DNA of 64,000 bases from Litorivivens sp041624475 (GCF_041624475.1 NZ_JBFJUX010000006.1:62001-126000); one strand, 5' to 3'; positions 16,970 to 26,900 are shown, counted from the first letter of the stretch. Program-made: numbers and translations. Notes: a model not told the origin generated them from the letters alone.

Positions 16970-19144
16970 TCAGGCTGCTGATACTTTAACCGGCACGCAG
17001 CTCATGCGCGGTATGCCCGAATAACGGTCGTAGGAGTCTTCGGTGCTGACCAGCAGCGAGGTGCTGCTGCCAATGGCTGCAATGTCACTGTTTTCGTCCG
17101 GCAGGCCACCGTAAGCATGGGCCATGGAAACCAGCCCATCGCGCAGTGAGGGGTCGCTGGCGACAATGCCGCTGACTTTGCCATGGGGTGATTCCAGCAC
17201 AATCCGGTCGCCCTCACTCAGCCCCAGTTGGGTAATATCGTCCGGGTGGAGAAAGGCCGGATTGTAGGGCGGCGCGCCTTTGCTCAACGACGGAATATCG
17301 CGCAGCGACGAGTTGTAGGCATTCTTCATACGCCGGCAGATCAAGCGGAAGGGGTAGCCCTCGTGTTCGTGAACCTCCTCGAAAACCTCTTCCAGCTCGC
17401 TCATCATATCGCTGTTGCCGATATCCAGCCGTCCTGCCGTTTCCGGATTTTTCGGGGCGGCGGGAATGTCCTCGGGAAACAGGGCACCATCCGGGTGCTT
17501 TTTAACGTCCTCCAGGCTGATACGGGCATTGCTGGTGTAAAGGGCAAACAGTTCTTCCGTGGTCGGCTTGTTTTCCATATCGATCATTAGAAAGTCCTGC
17601 GGTTCGCGCAGGGGGGCTGTGGTCGAAGCGATGGGCACAGTGAACAGGCCGATGCCCAGTCGCTGTGCCAGGCCGTAGTAGAGCTCCCATTCTTCGATAA
17701 GATCCGAGCCTTCCGGCACGTCGGTCAGGGCTGGCGCGTACATGCCAAAGGGTTCGGTAAAACCCCAGTGGTAGCTGAAGGATTCCAAACGCTCGGCGGT
17801 CAAGGAAATGGAGGGCACCTCAAAAGACACCTTCGGCGCTATCACATAGTCTGCCAGCCGTGCCGTCGCAGACATTTTGATATCGATATGCACCAGCAGC
17901 TCAAGTTTTTTCAGGGCTTCAGCAGCTTTTTTCTGGTCGGGCCAGGCGGCGGCGGGATTACCGCCACAGGTAAACAAGGCTTTAACCTGGCCCTCGCCGT
18001 CCATCAGGATCTCATCGGCCAATGCAGCAGTTGGCATGCCGCAGGCTGACTGAGCCAGCCCCCGCACTCTAAGCTTCTCGCCCACGTCTTTGTAAGGTGT
18101 GGGGTTGGCCGCCTGGGCCACCGGTGTAGCGCGGGGCAGAAAAACCCCGGGATTGGCGACGGTTTCCCCTTCACGCAAAAAGCGACCGCAAAGGGTGTTC
18201 AGGCATTGCAGCAGGTATTCGACCAGTGAGCTGTGGCCCGACATGTTGGCGCCGGTGGCCCCTGCCGCGCAGCCGCGTTTGGCGCGGGCAAACACCCGGG
18301 CCGCTTCCGCAATTTGCTCAGCCGGGACATCGGCACGCTGGGCAGCGTAGGCAGGGGTATAGGCCTGGGTCGCGTTTTTAAGCTCGGCAAGCCCCCGCAC
18401 GTTTTCGCTGACAAACTCGCTGTCATATAGCTCTTCATTGATGATGGTGTGAATCATCGCCGCGAGAATGGAGGCGTCTTCACCGGGCTTGGCTTGCAGG
18501 TGAATATGGGCACGTTTGGCGGTTTCGGTTCGGCGCGGGTCGATCACAATCAGCTTCATGCCGGCCTTGATTTCGTCGGTCAGCCGACGGGCCGGGTTCT
18601 GGCTGGGAATGCCTCCGGCCATGGTGACAATCGGGTTTCCGCCAACCATCAGCCAGGTGTCCGCTCCGGCGAAGGGCTGCGGGCCTGCCTGCCAGTGGCC
18701 CAGCATGGCAGCGGCAATATCCTTGCCCGGCTGGTCGATGGTGGCGCTGGCAAAGATCATGGGTGAGCCCAGTGCAGCGGTGAATACGCCCGCCATCTGG
18801 CCGGACAGCAGGTAGGGCGCTGAGTAAGTGCCGATATAAGTTGCCACCGAGCGGGGGCTGTTTTCGTCGAGGATCTTTTTCAGACGCTCGGCGATTTCGT
18901 CCATCGCCTGTTCCACCGGAATGGGGGCATAGCTGCCGTCACTCTGACGTTTCATGGAATGCAGGAGGCGGTCCGGGTGATTGATATGATCGGTCATGAC
19001 CTGACCGCGGCGACAGCAGAAATTGTAAAAGGTGGGGCTATTGCGATTGCCGCTGATTTTAACCGGGCTTGCGCCGTCCATCTCTACGGTGACGGGGCAG
19101 CCGGCATGGCAGCTGCGACAGAGCGAGGGGGCGGTTGTGGTCAT
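16970..19144 (-). CDS. Cytoplasmic molybdopterin oxidoreductase (DMSO reductase family)
   Basis: 724-residue Mo/W-bis-MGD enzyme. The N-terminus binds a [4Fe-4S] cluster through Cys9, Cys12, Cys16 and probably Cys44 (CRSCHAGC and CCRRGQ). Molybdopterin-binding blocks follow (VGGNPIVTMAGG, IDPRRTETAKRAHIHL, CGGNPAAAWP), and the C-terminal MGD domain (IVLESPHGKVSGIV) is complete. No twin-arginine or other signal is present, so it should be cytoplasmic. At the metal-ligand position, equivalent to selenocysteine in formate dehydrogenase H or Cys in NapA, an eye alignment places Asp137 (SATIDQPGK). The start at 19144 follows an AGGATG site; an in-frame ATG at 19207 gives an implausible extension. 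Substrate unknown; no dedicated partner subunits are adjacent. Confidence 0.85.
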   Translation of the reverse strand: MTTTAPSLCRSCHAGCPVTVEMDGASPVKISGNRNSPTFYNFCCRRGQVMTDHINHPDRLLHSMKRQSDGSYAPIPVEQAMDEIAERLKKILDENSPRSVATYIGTYSAPYLLSGQMAGVFTAALGSPMIFASATIDQPGKDIAAAMLGHWQAGPQPFAGADTWLMVGGNPIVTMAGGIPSQNPARRLTDEIKAGMKLIVIDPRRTETAKRAHIHLQAKPGEDASILAAMIHTIINEELYDSEFVSENVRGLAELKNATQAYTPAYAAQRADVPAEQIAEAARVFARAKRGCAAGATGANMSGHSSLVEYLLQCLNTLCGRFLREGETVANPGVFLPRATPVAQAANPTPYKDVGEKLRVRGLAQSACGMPTAALADEILMDGEGQVKALFTCGGNPAAAWPDQKKAAEALKKLELLVHIDIKMSATARLADYVIAPKVSFEVPSISLTAERLESFSYHWGFTEPFGMYAPALTDVPEGSDLIEEWELYYGLAQRLGIGLFTVPIASTTAPLREPQDFLMIDMENKPTTEELFALYTSNARISLEDVKKHPDGALFPEDIPAAPKNPETAGRLDIGNSDMMSELEEVFEEVHEHEGYPFRLICRRMKNAYNSSLRDIPSLSKGAPPYNPAFLHPDDITQLGLSEGDRIVLESPHGKVSGIVASDPSLRDGLVSMAHAYGGLPDENSDIAAIGSSTSLLVSTEDSYDRYSGIPRMSCVPVKVSAA

Positions 19145-19314
19145 GGGTACATCCTGAAAGCAAAAGAGCGATATTGTAGTGTAGCGCTCAGGGTAGGGGT
19201 TTAACATTCTTTAACCTGATAAGTGGCTGCGAGTGGCTGTGCGAGTCTGAAAATTAAGGTTCTGTCACCCGGCCACAGCGGCAAGCGAGCTAGATTCAGG
19301 ATACTTTTGAAAAA

Positions 19315-20517
19315 ATGGTACAAGGCATGGCCGATTACAATAAGACTCTGCGCCAGGGCTGGAATGCATTCTGCGACGAGCTGAAAACTATCGGGGATAT
19401 CGTTTTTGCCGACAATGTTCCTGCGGATGAAACGACTCGCAGCACCGGGATGCGGCTGTTGGCGCGCAATATCGCCTTGGCCCTGCAGTTTGAAGCCGAG
19501 AACACTGATCCCGAGCATCCGGAATTGCTGCATTATTTTGATCCCCTGCGAAAGCAGGGCGGCGACAATACCGATGCCCTGTATCTCGGAGCACCGGTCA
19601 ACGGTAAGCACCGCTATCGGCTCAGCGGCAGACTTGGCTCCGCGCGATTTCTGGCAATTACCGTGCTGGAGGATGGTGATACGCCCTGGGGCGGCAAAGT
19701 GATTGCCAGCCTGTTTCGTGAGGATATCCACTGTGATGCAGAAGGACATTTCGAGCTGCATCTGAGCCCTGAGCCGCCACCTGAAAAAGCACGGCTTAAT
19801 TGGGTTCAAACCACACCGCAGACCTACCGCATCACCATTCGCCAGTTCTTTGCCGACTGGCTCAACGAAGAACCAATGGCGGCGATGATTGAATGCCTGA
19901 CCGCTGATGGACCGCCCGCACCGCCAAACAGTCTGGACGTCAGCAGAAAATTGCAGCGCAGCGCGGAATGGCTGCGCTGGTCGGTGTCGTACTGGGTGGA
20001 GCAGATCAACAAATGGCGCGCGCAGCCGAATGTTTTTTTTGCTTACAACGAGCTGGATGAGAATACCATCGACGCGACGCCGGGCGGCTTGCCGCTGATT
20101 GCCAACTGGTGCATGGGCGATGATGAGGCCGCCGTCGTGCGGGTTACTCCTCCCAGAGCAGCCTACTGGGCGGTGGAGTTCGGAAACTTCTGGTGGGAGA
20201 GCATGGACTACCGCTATCGATTGTGCAGCACCAATTGCCATCACGCAGTACTGGAAGCCTCTGGTGAGCTTTTACTGGTCATTGCCGCGAATGATCCCGG
20301 TGTCCCGAACTGGCTTGATAGCAGCGGTTATCCAGAGGGCTATATCACCTTTCGCTGGGTCGGTGCAGACAGCTATCCCCGCCCAACGTTTGAGGTCGTG
20401 CCGATAAAAGATTTGTACGGAGCGCTGCCGGAAAACGTAAAAACGCTGTCGCCTGAAGAAAGAAAACAGCAGTTGCGTGAGCGCAGGCTCGGCGTTATTC
20501 GCCGTTTTGGGTATTGA
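19315..20517 (+). CDS. DUF1214-type protein of unknown function
   Basis: 400-residue protein with no signal peptide. The C-terminal half (about residues 240-370) contains a beta-rich stretch (PPRAAYWAVEFGNFWWESMDYR, SGELLLVIAANDPGVPNWLDSSGYPEGYITFRW) that resembles DUF1214/DUF1254 proteins. The N-terminal half is mostly helical, then a beta domain near residues 95-180. It lies 30 bases upstream of a sulfotransferase gene, so the two are probably cotranscribed. Such pairs occur near lipid and steroid catabolism genes in other bacteria, but no reaction is established. An alternative ATG at 19327 is possible. Domain call by eye, moderate certainty. Confidence 0.6.
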   Translation: MVQGMADYNKTLRQGWNAFCDELKTIGDIVFADNVPADETTRSTGMRLLARNIALALQFEAENTDPEHPELLHYFDPLRKQGGDNTDALYLGAPVNGKHRYRLSGRLGSARFLAITVLEDGDTPWGGKVIASLFREDIHCDAEGHFELHLSPEPPPEKARLNWVQTTPQTYRITIRQFFADWLNEEPMAAMIECLTADGPPAPPNSLDVSRKLQRSAEWLRWSVSYWVEQINKWRAQPNVFFAYNELDENTIDATPGGLPLIANWCMGDDEAAVVRVTPPRAAYWAVEFGNFWWESMDYRYRLCSTNCHHAVLEASGELLLVIAANDPGVPNWLDSSGYPEGYITFRWVGADSYPRPTFEVVPIKDLYGALPENVKTLSPEERKQQLRERRLGVIRRFGY

Positions 20518-20547
20518 CGTGAAGACTTCAAAGAGAAGGGTAGCCCC

Positions 20548-21795
20548 ATGACCAATACGCCAAGCTGGACACCTCCGCCGCATCCCGATTGGGTCAGTCA
20601 GGTCAATCGGGAGGGGAGTTATTTCAATCTTTCGGCAGTGGTGCCGCTGGACGAAGAGTCTTTGCTCTTGCAGGCACAAACACTGACTGGACTTTCGGAT
20701 TTCGGTGACACCGGCTGGCAAGAACCATTTCGCGTGCTTATTCAGGCGCTGGAAACAGAAGCTGAGTTAACTCTGATGGGTCGGCTGATGGCGCGCAGCG
20801 ATATTCTCCACTGGCTGTCGTCCAGACTGAAAGTGGTTGATACGCTCAAACAAACCCCGGCCATTCTCGAAGAAAAAATCAGCGAACCACTGTTCATTGT
20901 AGGACTGCCGCGCTCGGGTACCTCGATACTGTTTGAATTGCTGTCGCAGGATCCCGATGTGGGTGTGCCGCTTATCTGGGAAGCTTTGCAGCCCTGTCCA
21001 CCGCCGGAACCAGAGAGTTACCACTGTGATCCGCGCATTGAAATTGCTGACAGTCTGGTGACTCAATGGGGCAGGGTGGCGCCGGAGTTCAATACCATGC
21101 ACGAGATGCGCGGAGATATTCCTGCCGAGTGCGGACTGATTATGGCAGGTACCTTTATCAGCGATCATATCGCGTCACTGCATCAGACGCCGTCCTATAC
21201 GGCCTGGTGCGCAGAGGCGGATATGGAGCCAGTGTACCGCTACCACAAAACCGTACTGCAGATTCTCCAATACAGAAATCCGCGGCGGCGCTGGTTGCTG
21301 AAGGCTCCTGAACATCAAGTGCATCTGGAGACGCTGCTCAAGGTCTATCCCGATGCGCGCATCGTGCAAACCCATCGCGACCCGATCAAATGTATGGCGT
21401 CAACCACCAGCCTGATGGGCACCCTGTATTACATGCGCAGCGATCAGCCGTTTAATGCCACACTGTTCGAAGATATTATTATGGGCGAAGCGACTGCCCG
21501 CCGGCTGGAGAGAGTGATGGAACAGCGGGACAAGGGGGTGGTACCAGAGGCTAATATCACGGATTCGCGCTATCAGGACCTGATGGACACGCCGATGGAC
21601 TGTATACGCGGCATTTACCGGCACTTTGGTTTGTCATTGAGTGCCGACGCAGAACAAAAGATGCTGGACTATCTGGCCAATAAACCGAAGGGTAAATTTG
21701 GGGCTCACAGCTATAAGGTTGATGCGCAGCGCAGCAATGAGCGGGCGCTGTTTCGTCGCTACCAGACGCACTATGGCGTGCCCGACGAGGTCTAG
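20548..21795 (+). CDS. PAPS-dependent sulfotransferase family protein
   Basis: 415-residue protein of the bacterial sulfotransferase family (Sulfotransfer_3 type). The 5'-phosphosulfate-binding loop is clear: FIVGLPRSGTSILFELL, residues 117-133. The 3'-phosphate-binding region is probably RIVQTHRDPIKCMAS (near residues 271-285), with the usual Arg/Ser pattern. A C-terminal helical segment (YRHFGLSLSADAEQKM, KFGAHSYKVDA) is typical of this family. It would transfer sulfate from PAPS to an alcohol or amine; the acceptor is unknown. Together with the upstream DUF1214 gene it forms a two-gene unit in a region with steroid-type enzymes, so a sterol or lipid acceptor is plausible but unproven. Confidence 0.8.
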   Translation: MTNTPSWTPPPHPDWVSQVNREGSYFNLSAVVPLDEESLLLQAQTLTGLSDFGDTGWQEPFRVLIQALETEAELTLMGRLMARSDILHWLSSRLKVVDTLKQTPAILEEKISEPLFIVGLPRSGTSILFELLSQDPDVGVPLIWEALQPCPPPEPESYHCDPRIEIADSLVTQWGRVAPEFNTMHEMRGDIPAECGLIMAGTFISDHIASLHQTPSYTAWCAEADMEPVYRYHKTVLQILQYRNPRRRWLLKAPEHQVHLETLLKVYPDARIVQTHRDPIKCMASTTSLMGTLYYMRSDQPFNATLFEDIIMGEATARRLERVMEQRDKGVVPEANITDSRYQDLMDTPMDCIRGIYRHFGLSLSADAEQKMLDYLANKPKGKFGAHSYKVDAQRSNERALFRRYQTHYGVPDEV

Positions 21796-21858
21796 CGTTT
21801 AGTAAACGTCTGCCGGTAATTGCGTTGAAATCGTCCCTTATTGAGAGGTGCTTGTAAT

Positions 21859-22146
21859 ATGAAATTGGGTTCAGCGCTATTGGTCACTGCGCTGATAATA
21901 TGCGCTTTCGCGGTCTTGTCCTTTTACAAACAGGGCGAGGTTGTCGACAGTATGGTTGGCAGCGTGGAGCGCTGCGAGCGCCTGGGTGGTGCGGCCGAGT
22001 CGCTGTTCCATGCAACGATCAAGACGGACAGTGGAAGCTACATCATTGCCAAGCTGCCGGGCTGTGAAATCGGCGCCGACGTCACCATTCTGGTTAAACG
22101 CGGCGCGCTGTTTTTCAATACCGTATTTGCGGCTCAGCCGAAATAG
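21859..22146 (+). CDS. Small membrane-anchored hypothetical protein
   Basis: 95 residues, unrecognised. One N-terminal hydrophobic helix (GSALLVTALIICAFAVLSFY, about residues 4-23) acts as an uncleaved anchor or signal peptide. A short soluble domain of about 70 residues follows with two cysteines (VERCERLGG and KLPGCEIGAD) that could pair in the periplasm. Strand-like patterns (SYIIAKLP, DVTILVKRG) suggest a small beta fold. The ATG at 21859 follows a GAGAGG site at good spacing; an in-frame TTG at 21841 is less likely. It stands alone, convergent with the ketosteroid isomerase gene 13 bases downstream. Confidence 0.6.
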   Translation: MKLGSALLVTALIICAFAVLSFYKQGEVVDSMVGSVERCERLGGAAESLFHATIKTDSGSYIIAKLPGCEIGADVTILVKRGALFFNTVFAAQPK

Positions 22147-22159
22147 GGCTCTACCCAGC

Positions 22160-22516
22160 TCAGGCCTTCACGTTCTCGGGGCCCCAGAATGCCCGCATGG
22201 AACATACTTTGCCGTCGGCGTTGAATTCAAAGACATCGATGACGTCAATCGTCATGCCGGGGACATTAACTTGAAAGGGGAAGGCGACTTCGTTGCCAGC
22301 CCCGCGTGGTTCGCCAGTCAGGGTCAGTTTGGCACCGCTGTTGAGACTGGCTTCGTAGAAGGCAACGATGGCTTCAATGCCGGTATGAATGGCGGTTCCT
22401 ACGGGGTCTTCAACAGTGGCATCATCGGCGTAAAGTTCGCGGATGATAGCGATATCAGCGGTTTCAAAGGCCTCCAAATAGCGGTGGACGGCAGCGACTT
22501 TGTCTGAGTATTCCAT
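22160..22516 (-). CDS. ksi: Steroid delta-5-3-ketosteroid isomerase
   Basis: 118-residue NTF2-fold protein that aligns closely with the Pseudomonas putida enzyme that moves the steroid double bond from delta-5 to delta-4. The catalytic set is conserved: Tyr13 (family Tyr16), Asp37 in YADDATVEDP (family base Asp40) and Asp94 in DVIDVFEF (family Asp103). The C-terminal MRAFWG matches the MQAYWS strand. This is far better than a generic SnoaL match. The ATG at 22516 follows an AGGAG site at 8-base spacing; upstream in-frame ATGs at 22540 and 22597 lack this. It is transcribed away from the MOSC gene. Confidence 0.85.
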   Translation of the reverse strand: MEYSDKVAAVHRYLEAFETADIAIIRELYADDATVEDPVGTAIHTGIEAIVAFYEASLNSGAKLTLTGEPRGAGNEVAFPFQVNVPGMTIDVIDVFEFNADGKVCSMRAFWGPENVKA

Positions 22517-22687
22517 TTTTTCTGCTCCTGAAGTTTGCATCAGTATAGGCACTTGTTTGATGGCGGCGAATGACGAAAGCGGCCAAGCCGATTGCATGCC
22601 GCCCGCGAGTGGTTTTAACTATTCGGCGACACAAGCTAGCTGACTGCAAATGCGTCGCAATAGCACCCTGTAAAGAAAGGAGCTGAC

Positions 22688-23182
22688 ATGCATCCCGAAT
22701 CCGGGCTTGCCAAGCTGATCGATACGCTGCCACAAGCCGGTGCCATCGAATGGATTGGCGTGCGCCCGGCACGGGGCGAGCCGATGATCGCCGTCGAGTC
22801 CGCCCAGTTGTTTGCGGGTAAAGGCCTGGTGGGCGATCGTTTCAAGGGGCGGTTCGGGTCTGCGAGGCAGATAACGCTGATTCAGCAGGAACATCTCGTG
22901 GCGATCGCAGGTTTTTTGCATTGCGGCACCGTCGCGCCTGAAACGGTGCGACGCAATATTGTGGTATCGGGCCTGAACCTGCTTGCCTTGAAAAACAAAC
23001 GCTTTGCTATCGGAGAGACTCTTCTCGAATACAGTGGACTGGCGCATCCCTGCAGCAAGATGGAAGCAGCCCTCGGTCCCGGCGGCTACAATGCCATGCG
23101 TGGCCATGGAGGTATAACGGCAAGGGTGATAGAAGGCGGGGTGATGAACGTAGGCGACAGCCTGGTTTGGCAGGGTCACTAG
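22688..23182 (+). CDS. MOSC domain protein
   Basis: 164 residues forming essentially a single MOSC (molybdenum cofactor sulfurase C-terminal) domain. Visible features are the N-terminal strand-rich AIEWIGVRPARGEPM, GLVGDRFKGRFG, the RQITLIQQEHL block, and the conserved cysteine Cys122 in HPCSKMEAALG, followed by MRGHGGITARVIEGG. Stand-alone bacterial MOSC proteins (YiiM type) take part in Mo-cofactor-linked detoxification or sulfur transfer. Here that fits the molybdoenzyme at 17-19 kb and xdhC/mocA at 42-43.5 kb, but a direct link is not shown. It has a perfect AAGGAG ribosome site 5 bases before the ATG. Confidence 0.8.
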   Translation: MHPESGLAKLIDTLPQAGAIEWIGVRPARGEPMIAVESAQLFAGKGLVGDRFKGRFGSARQITLIQQEHLVAIAGFLHCGTVAPETVRRNIVVSGLNLLALKNKRFAIGETLLEYSGLAHPCSKMEAALGPGGYNAMRGHGGITARVIEGGVMNVGDSLVWQGH

Positions 23183-23281
23183 GCCTAGAAGTGAAGCGTT
23201 CCTGCTACAGCGTAGTGCGTAATACCCGTCGATGGATTCCGGCGGCGATACATTTTGGGGGTTCACGGTGAGGGCAGTTCT

Positions 23282-23896
23282 ATGCTGGCGGATCTAATTG
23301 ATGACTGGGACTACGTGCTCCAGTTCTGGTTTGGTGATTCACCCTATGATGGTGAGGTGGCGGCCAAATACAGTGCGTTGTGGTGGGGTAAATCAGCGGA
23401 TAACGATCAGCTTATCTGGGCCAAGTTTTCGCATCGGGTCGAACAGGCCAGCGCCGGCATTCTGACGCCTTGGCTGGAGCACCCGCCAGGGCGGCTTGCG
23501 GCGATTATTCTTATCGACCAGTTCCGACGCAATATCTATCGCGATAAACCTGAAGCCTTTGCCGAGGATGAGCTCGCGCGTCGCTGGTGCCGCGAGGGCC
23601 TGGGGGATAATGTGGACACAGAACTGCGGCCCATTGAGCGAGTGTTTTTTTACCTGCCGCTGGAGCACTCCGAAAACCTGGAGGACCAGGAAGATTCCAT
23701 GCGCCTGTTTACCCAGTTGCGCGACGAAGCCACGGCCGAGATGCGCCCGCTGTTCAATTCCTTCTACGACTTTGCCCGACGCCACTACGACATCATCAAA
23801 CGCTTTGGTCGCTTTCCTCACCGCAACGCCATTCTCGGCCGGGAGTCGAGCGTGGAAGAGATCCGGTTTTTACGTGAGCCGGGCTCTTCCTTCTAA
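23282..23896 (+). CDS. DUF924 family protein
   Basis: 204-residue, mostly helical soluble protein of the DUF924 family, whose function is not established. Hallmarks are VLQFWFGD near the N-terminus, LAAIILIDQFRRNIYRDKPEAFA, the LPLEHSENLEDQEDS stretch, HYDIIKRFGRFPHRN and GRESSVEEIRFL close to the C-terminus. The ATG at 23282 after GAGGG is preferred to the upstream in-frame GTG at 23255. It ends 8 bases from the end of the convergent glutamate dehydrogenase gene with no room for a terminator. No functional inference from neighbours is justified. Confidence 0.8.
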   Translation: MLADLIDDWDYVLQFWFGDSPYDGEVAAKYSALWWGKSADNDQLIWAKFSHRVEQASAGILTPWLEHPPGRLAAIILIDQFRRNIYRDKPEAFAEDELARRWCREGLGDNVDTELRPIERVFFYLPLEHSENLEDQEDSMRLFTQLRDEATAEMRPLFNSFYDFARRHYDIIKRFGRFPHRNAILGRESSVEEIRFLREPGSSF

Positions 23897-23904
23897 CAAG
23901 TCAG

Positions 23905-26900
23905 TTATGCTGCCAAACGCCCGAGCTGGCGCAGGATGACAGAGAGGCTCATATAGTCCGCCTGTTGGGTGCTGCGCACTTCGGCTATCAGGTCGCGCAG
24001 GTAGTCGGTTTGAACACTTTGCTGTTGCACCCAAGCCTGAATCTCCTTGATCGGGTCGGCCTTGCGTTTGATTTCTCCGGCAACCTTGGCACAAAGGTCC
24101 CGATGGCGTTGATAAAGGTCGTCGCGCAGGGCATTGCGCGCCAGAGCGTGCCATCGGGTTTCTGCTTCCAGCTGTTCGATCTGGCGTCGCACCCAGGTTA
24201 TTTCCAGTGTGTCGGCAAGCTGGAAGTAGAGTGTGGCGGCAAGCTCGGCATCGGCGCGGGTCTGTTCCTTCAGCCAGGTGATGTCAGGAGCGGCATAGAG
24301 CGCCTTGAGAGTGACCACTCGGCGCGCCAGCGCTTCGGGCACGCCCTCACTTTGGTAGTGTTGCAGTTTGTCATTGAGCAGGGTTAATTCCCCCTGACTC
24401 AAGTAACGGTCGATGTTTTCGCTCAACATCCGGACTTCCGGCTGGTAGCGGTCTATCAGCGAGCGAATGTCGGTAAGGGGCAGTTTGCTATTCAGCAGCC
24501 ACAGGGTGACATGTTTAATCAGGCGGCGGATTTCCAGCATCATTTTCAGTTGCAGGCCGGCATCAATTTTATTGTCGAGGGTTTCCAGTTCCTTCCAGAG
24601 GTCACGCAGCCCGAACAGATCCCGGGCAACAGTATAGGCCCGGGCCATATCTTCAAAGCTGTTGCCCAGTTCATCGTTGAGCCGATGAGCAAAGGCGTTA
24701 CCCATGCGGTTGACCAGGCTGTTGGTGACGACTGTGCAAATAATCTCGCGCCACAGACGGTGATTGGGTATCTGCTTTTCAAAACGCTCAACCAGTTTGG
24801 CGGGGAAGTAGCGCACCAGCTCCTGGGCGAGATAGGGGTCTTCAGGAACGCAGGATTCAATCAGCAGCTTGTTGATATGGATCTTGGCATAGGACATCAG
24901 GCAGGCCAGTTCCGGTCGGGTAAGGCCCTCTCCGGTCGTGCGGCGCGCCTGCAGCCCTTTTTCGTCGGGCAGGTTCTCCAGTTTGCGGTCTAGACCCGCA
25001 TCGCGTTCAAGAATACGAATCAGCTCGGCCTGTTCCCCAAGCCGTTCAGGGGCCTGCATCGACAGCATACTGATTGCCTGAGTCTGCAGGTAGTTATTGC
25101 GCAGCACATTGTATTCAACCGCCGAGGTCATCTGGCGCAGCAGGCGGTTGCGATCGGCCTGCTTGAGTTCGCCCTCGGCAACCATCTGGTTGAGGAGGAT
25201 TTTGATATTGACCTCGTTGTCCGACGAGTCGACTCCCGCCGAATTGTCGATAAAATCAGAATTACATCGGCCGCCGTGACGGCAGTATTCGATGCGTCCA
25301 GCCTGAGTAAGACCGAGATTGCCTCCCTCGCCGACTACCGCGCAGCGCAGCTCACTGCCGTTGACACGAATGGCATCGTTGGCGCGATCGCCCACTTGCT
25401 GGGGCGTTTCGTGCTCGGCTTTGACGTAGGTGCCGATCCCGCCGTTCCACAACAGGTCAACCGGCGCTTTCAGCAGGGCGTGAATCAACTCATCGGGCGT
25501 GTAGTCGCCCGGTTCCAGGCCAAGAGCTTCGCAGGCCTCGGTGCTGGGGCTGATGCGTTTGTCTTTTCGTGAGTAGAGTGCGCCGCCCTTGGACAGAAGG
25601 CGTTTGTCATAATCCTCCCAGTTTGAGCGCGGCAGCTTGAACAGGCGCTGACGTTCCTTCCAGGTAGTCGCCGGGTTGGGATTTGGATCGATAAAAATAT
25701 GCTGGTGGTTGAAGGCCGCCTTCAGGCAAATGTGTTTGGACAGCAGCATGCCGTTACCGAATACGTCACCGGCCATATCGCCTATACCCAGTACGCTGAA
25801 GTCCTCGCGTTGTATGTCTTTGCCCATTTCCCGGAAATGGCGTTTTACCGCCTCCCAGGCCCCTTTGGCTGTAATTCCCATTTTTTTGTGATCGTAGCCG
25901 TTGGAACCCCCGGAGGCGAAGGCGTCACCAATCCAGAAGTTGAATTCCTCTGAAATACTGTTGGCAATGTCTGAAAAGGTGGCCGTGCCCTTGTCTGCAG
26001 CGACTACCAAATAGGGGTCATCGTCGTCGTGACAGACCAGGCGATCAGGGCGAGTGATGCGGTTTTTAACCAGGTTATCGGTGATCGACAGCATCGCCCT
26101 GATAAAAGTCTTGTAACAGTTGATTACCTCATCCTGAACGGCCTGTCGATCGCCCTGCGTGGGCAGCGCCCGACAGACAAAACCACCTTTGGCGCCAACC
26201 GGAACGATGACAGCATTCTTGACCATCTGTGATTTAACCAGACCGAGTACTTCGGTACGGAAATCTTCAGGCCGGTCAGACCAGCGCAGCCCGCCGCGGG
26301 CGACCTTGTCACCGCGCAGATGAACGGCTTCCACCCAGGGGGCATGTACCCAGATTTCGTAGCGCGGCCGCGGTGCGGGGGCCTCCGGTATATCGCGCGG
26401 CGAAAACTTCAGCGCGTATACTGCCTGCTGATCGTCGAGGTAATAGTTGCTGCGCAGCGTTGCCTGTATCAGGTGTTTGATAGAACGGATCAGGCGGTCA
26501 GCGTCGAGGCTCTGCACATCTTCCAGCCCGAACTGCAATTGCTCTTCAATTTTTTTGCAGCGCGTTTCCCGATCACTGATATCCGGTGAAAACCGGGCGT
26601 GAAACTGGTCGATCAGCAGTCTGGCCAAGCTGCCGTGTTCTACCAGCAAGCGGCTCAGGTATTGCTGCTCAAAATTGCTCCCCAATTGCTTGAGATAGCG
26701 ACAGTAGGCTCGCAGCAAAGCTGCTTCGCGCCAGTTTACGTCGGCACTGACCAGCAGTCGGTTAAATTCGTCGTCGTCGCAAAGGCCCTGATGAATGGCA
26801 ACAAAGGCCCGTTCAAAATTGCTGGAGTCGCTCCAGAAAAGCTGATTGACGTCGACCGCCACTTGGGCGCGAAAATCCTGCACCCAGTAGCAGGTGCCGT

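Noticed and set aside
21941..22507. 188-residue plus-strand frame covering the KSI gene
   Set aside because: The opposite strand encodes a protein with conserved KSI active-site residues and a good ribosome site.
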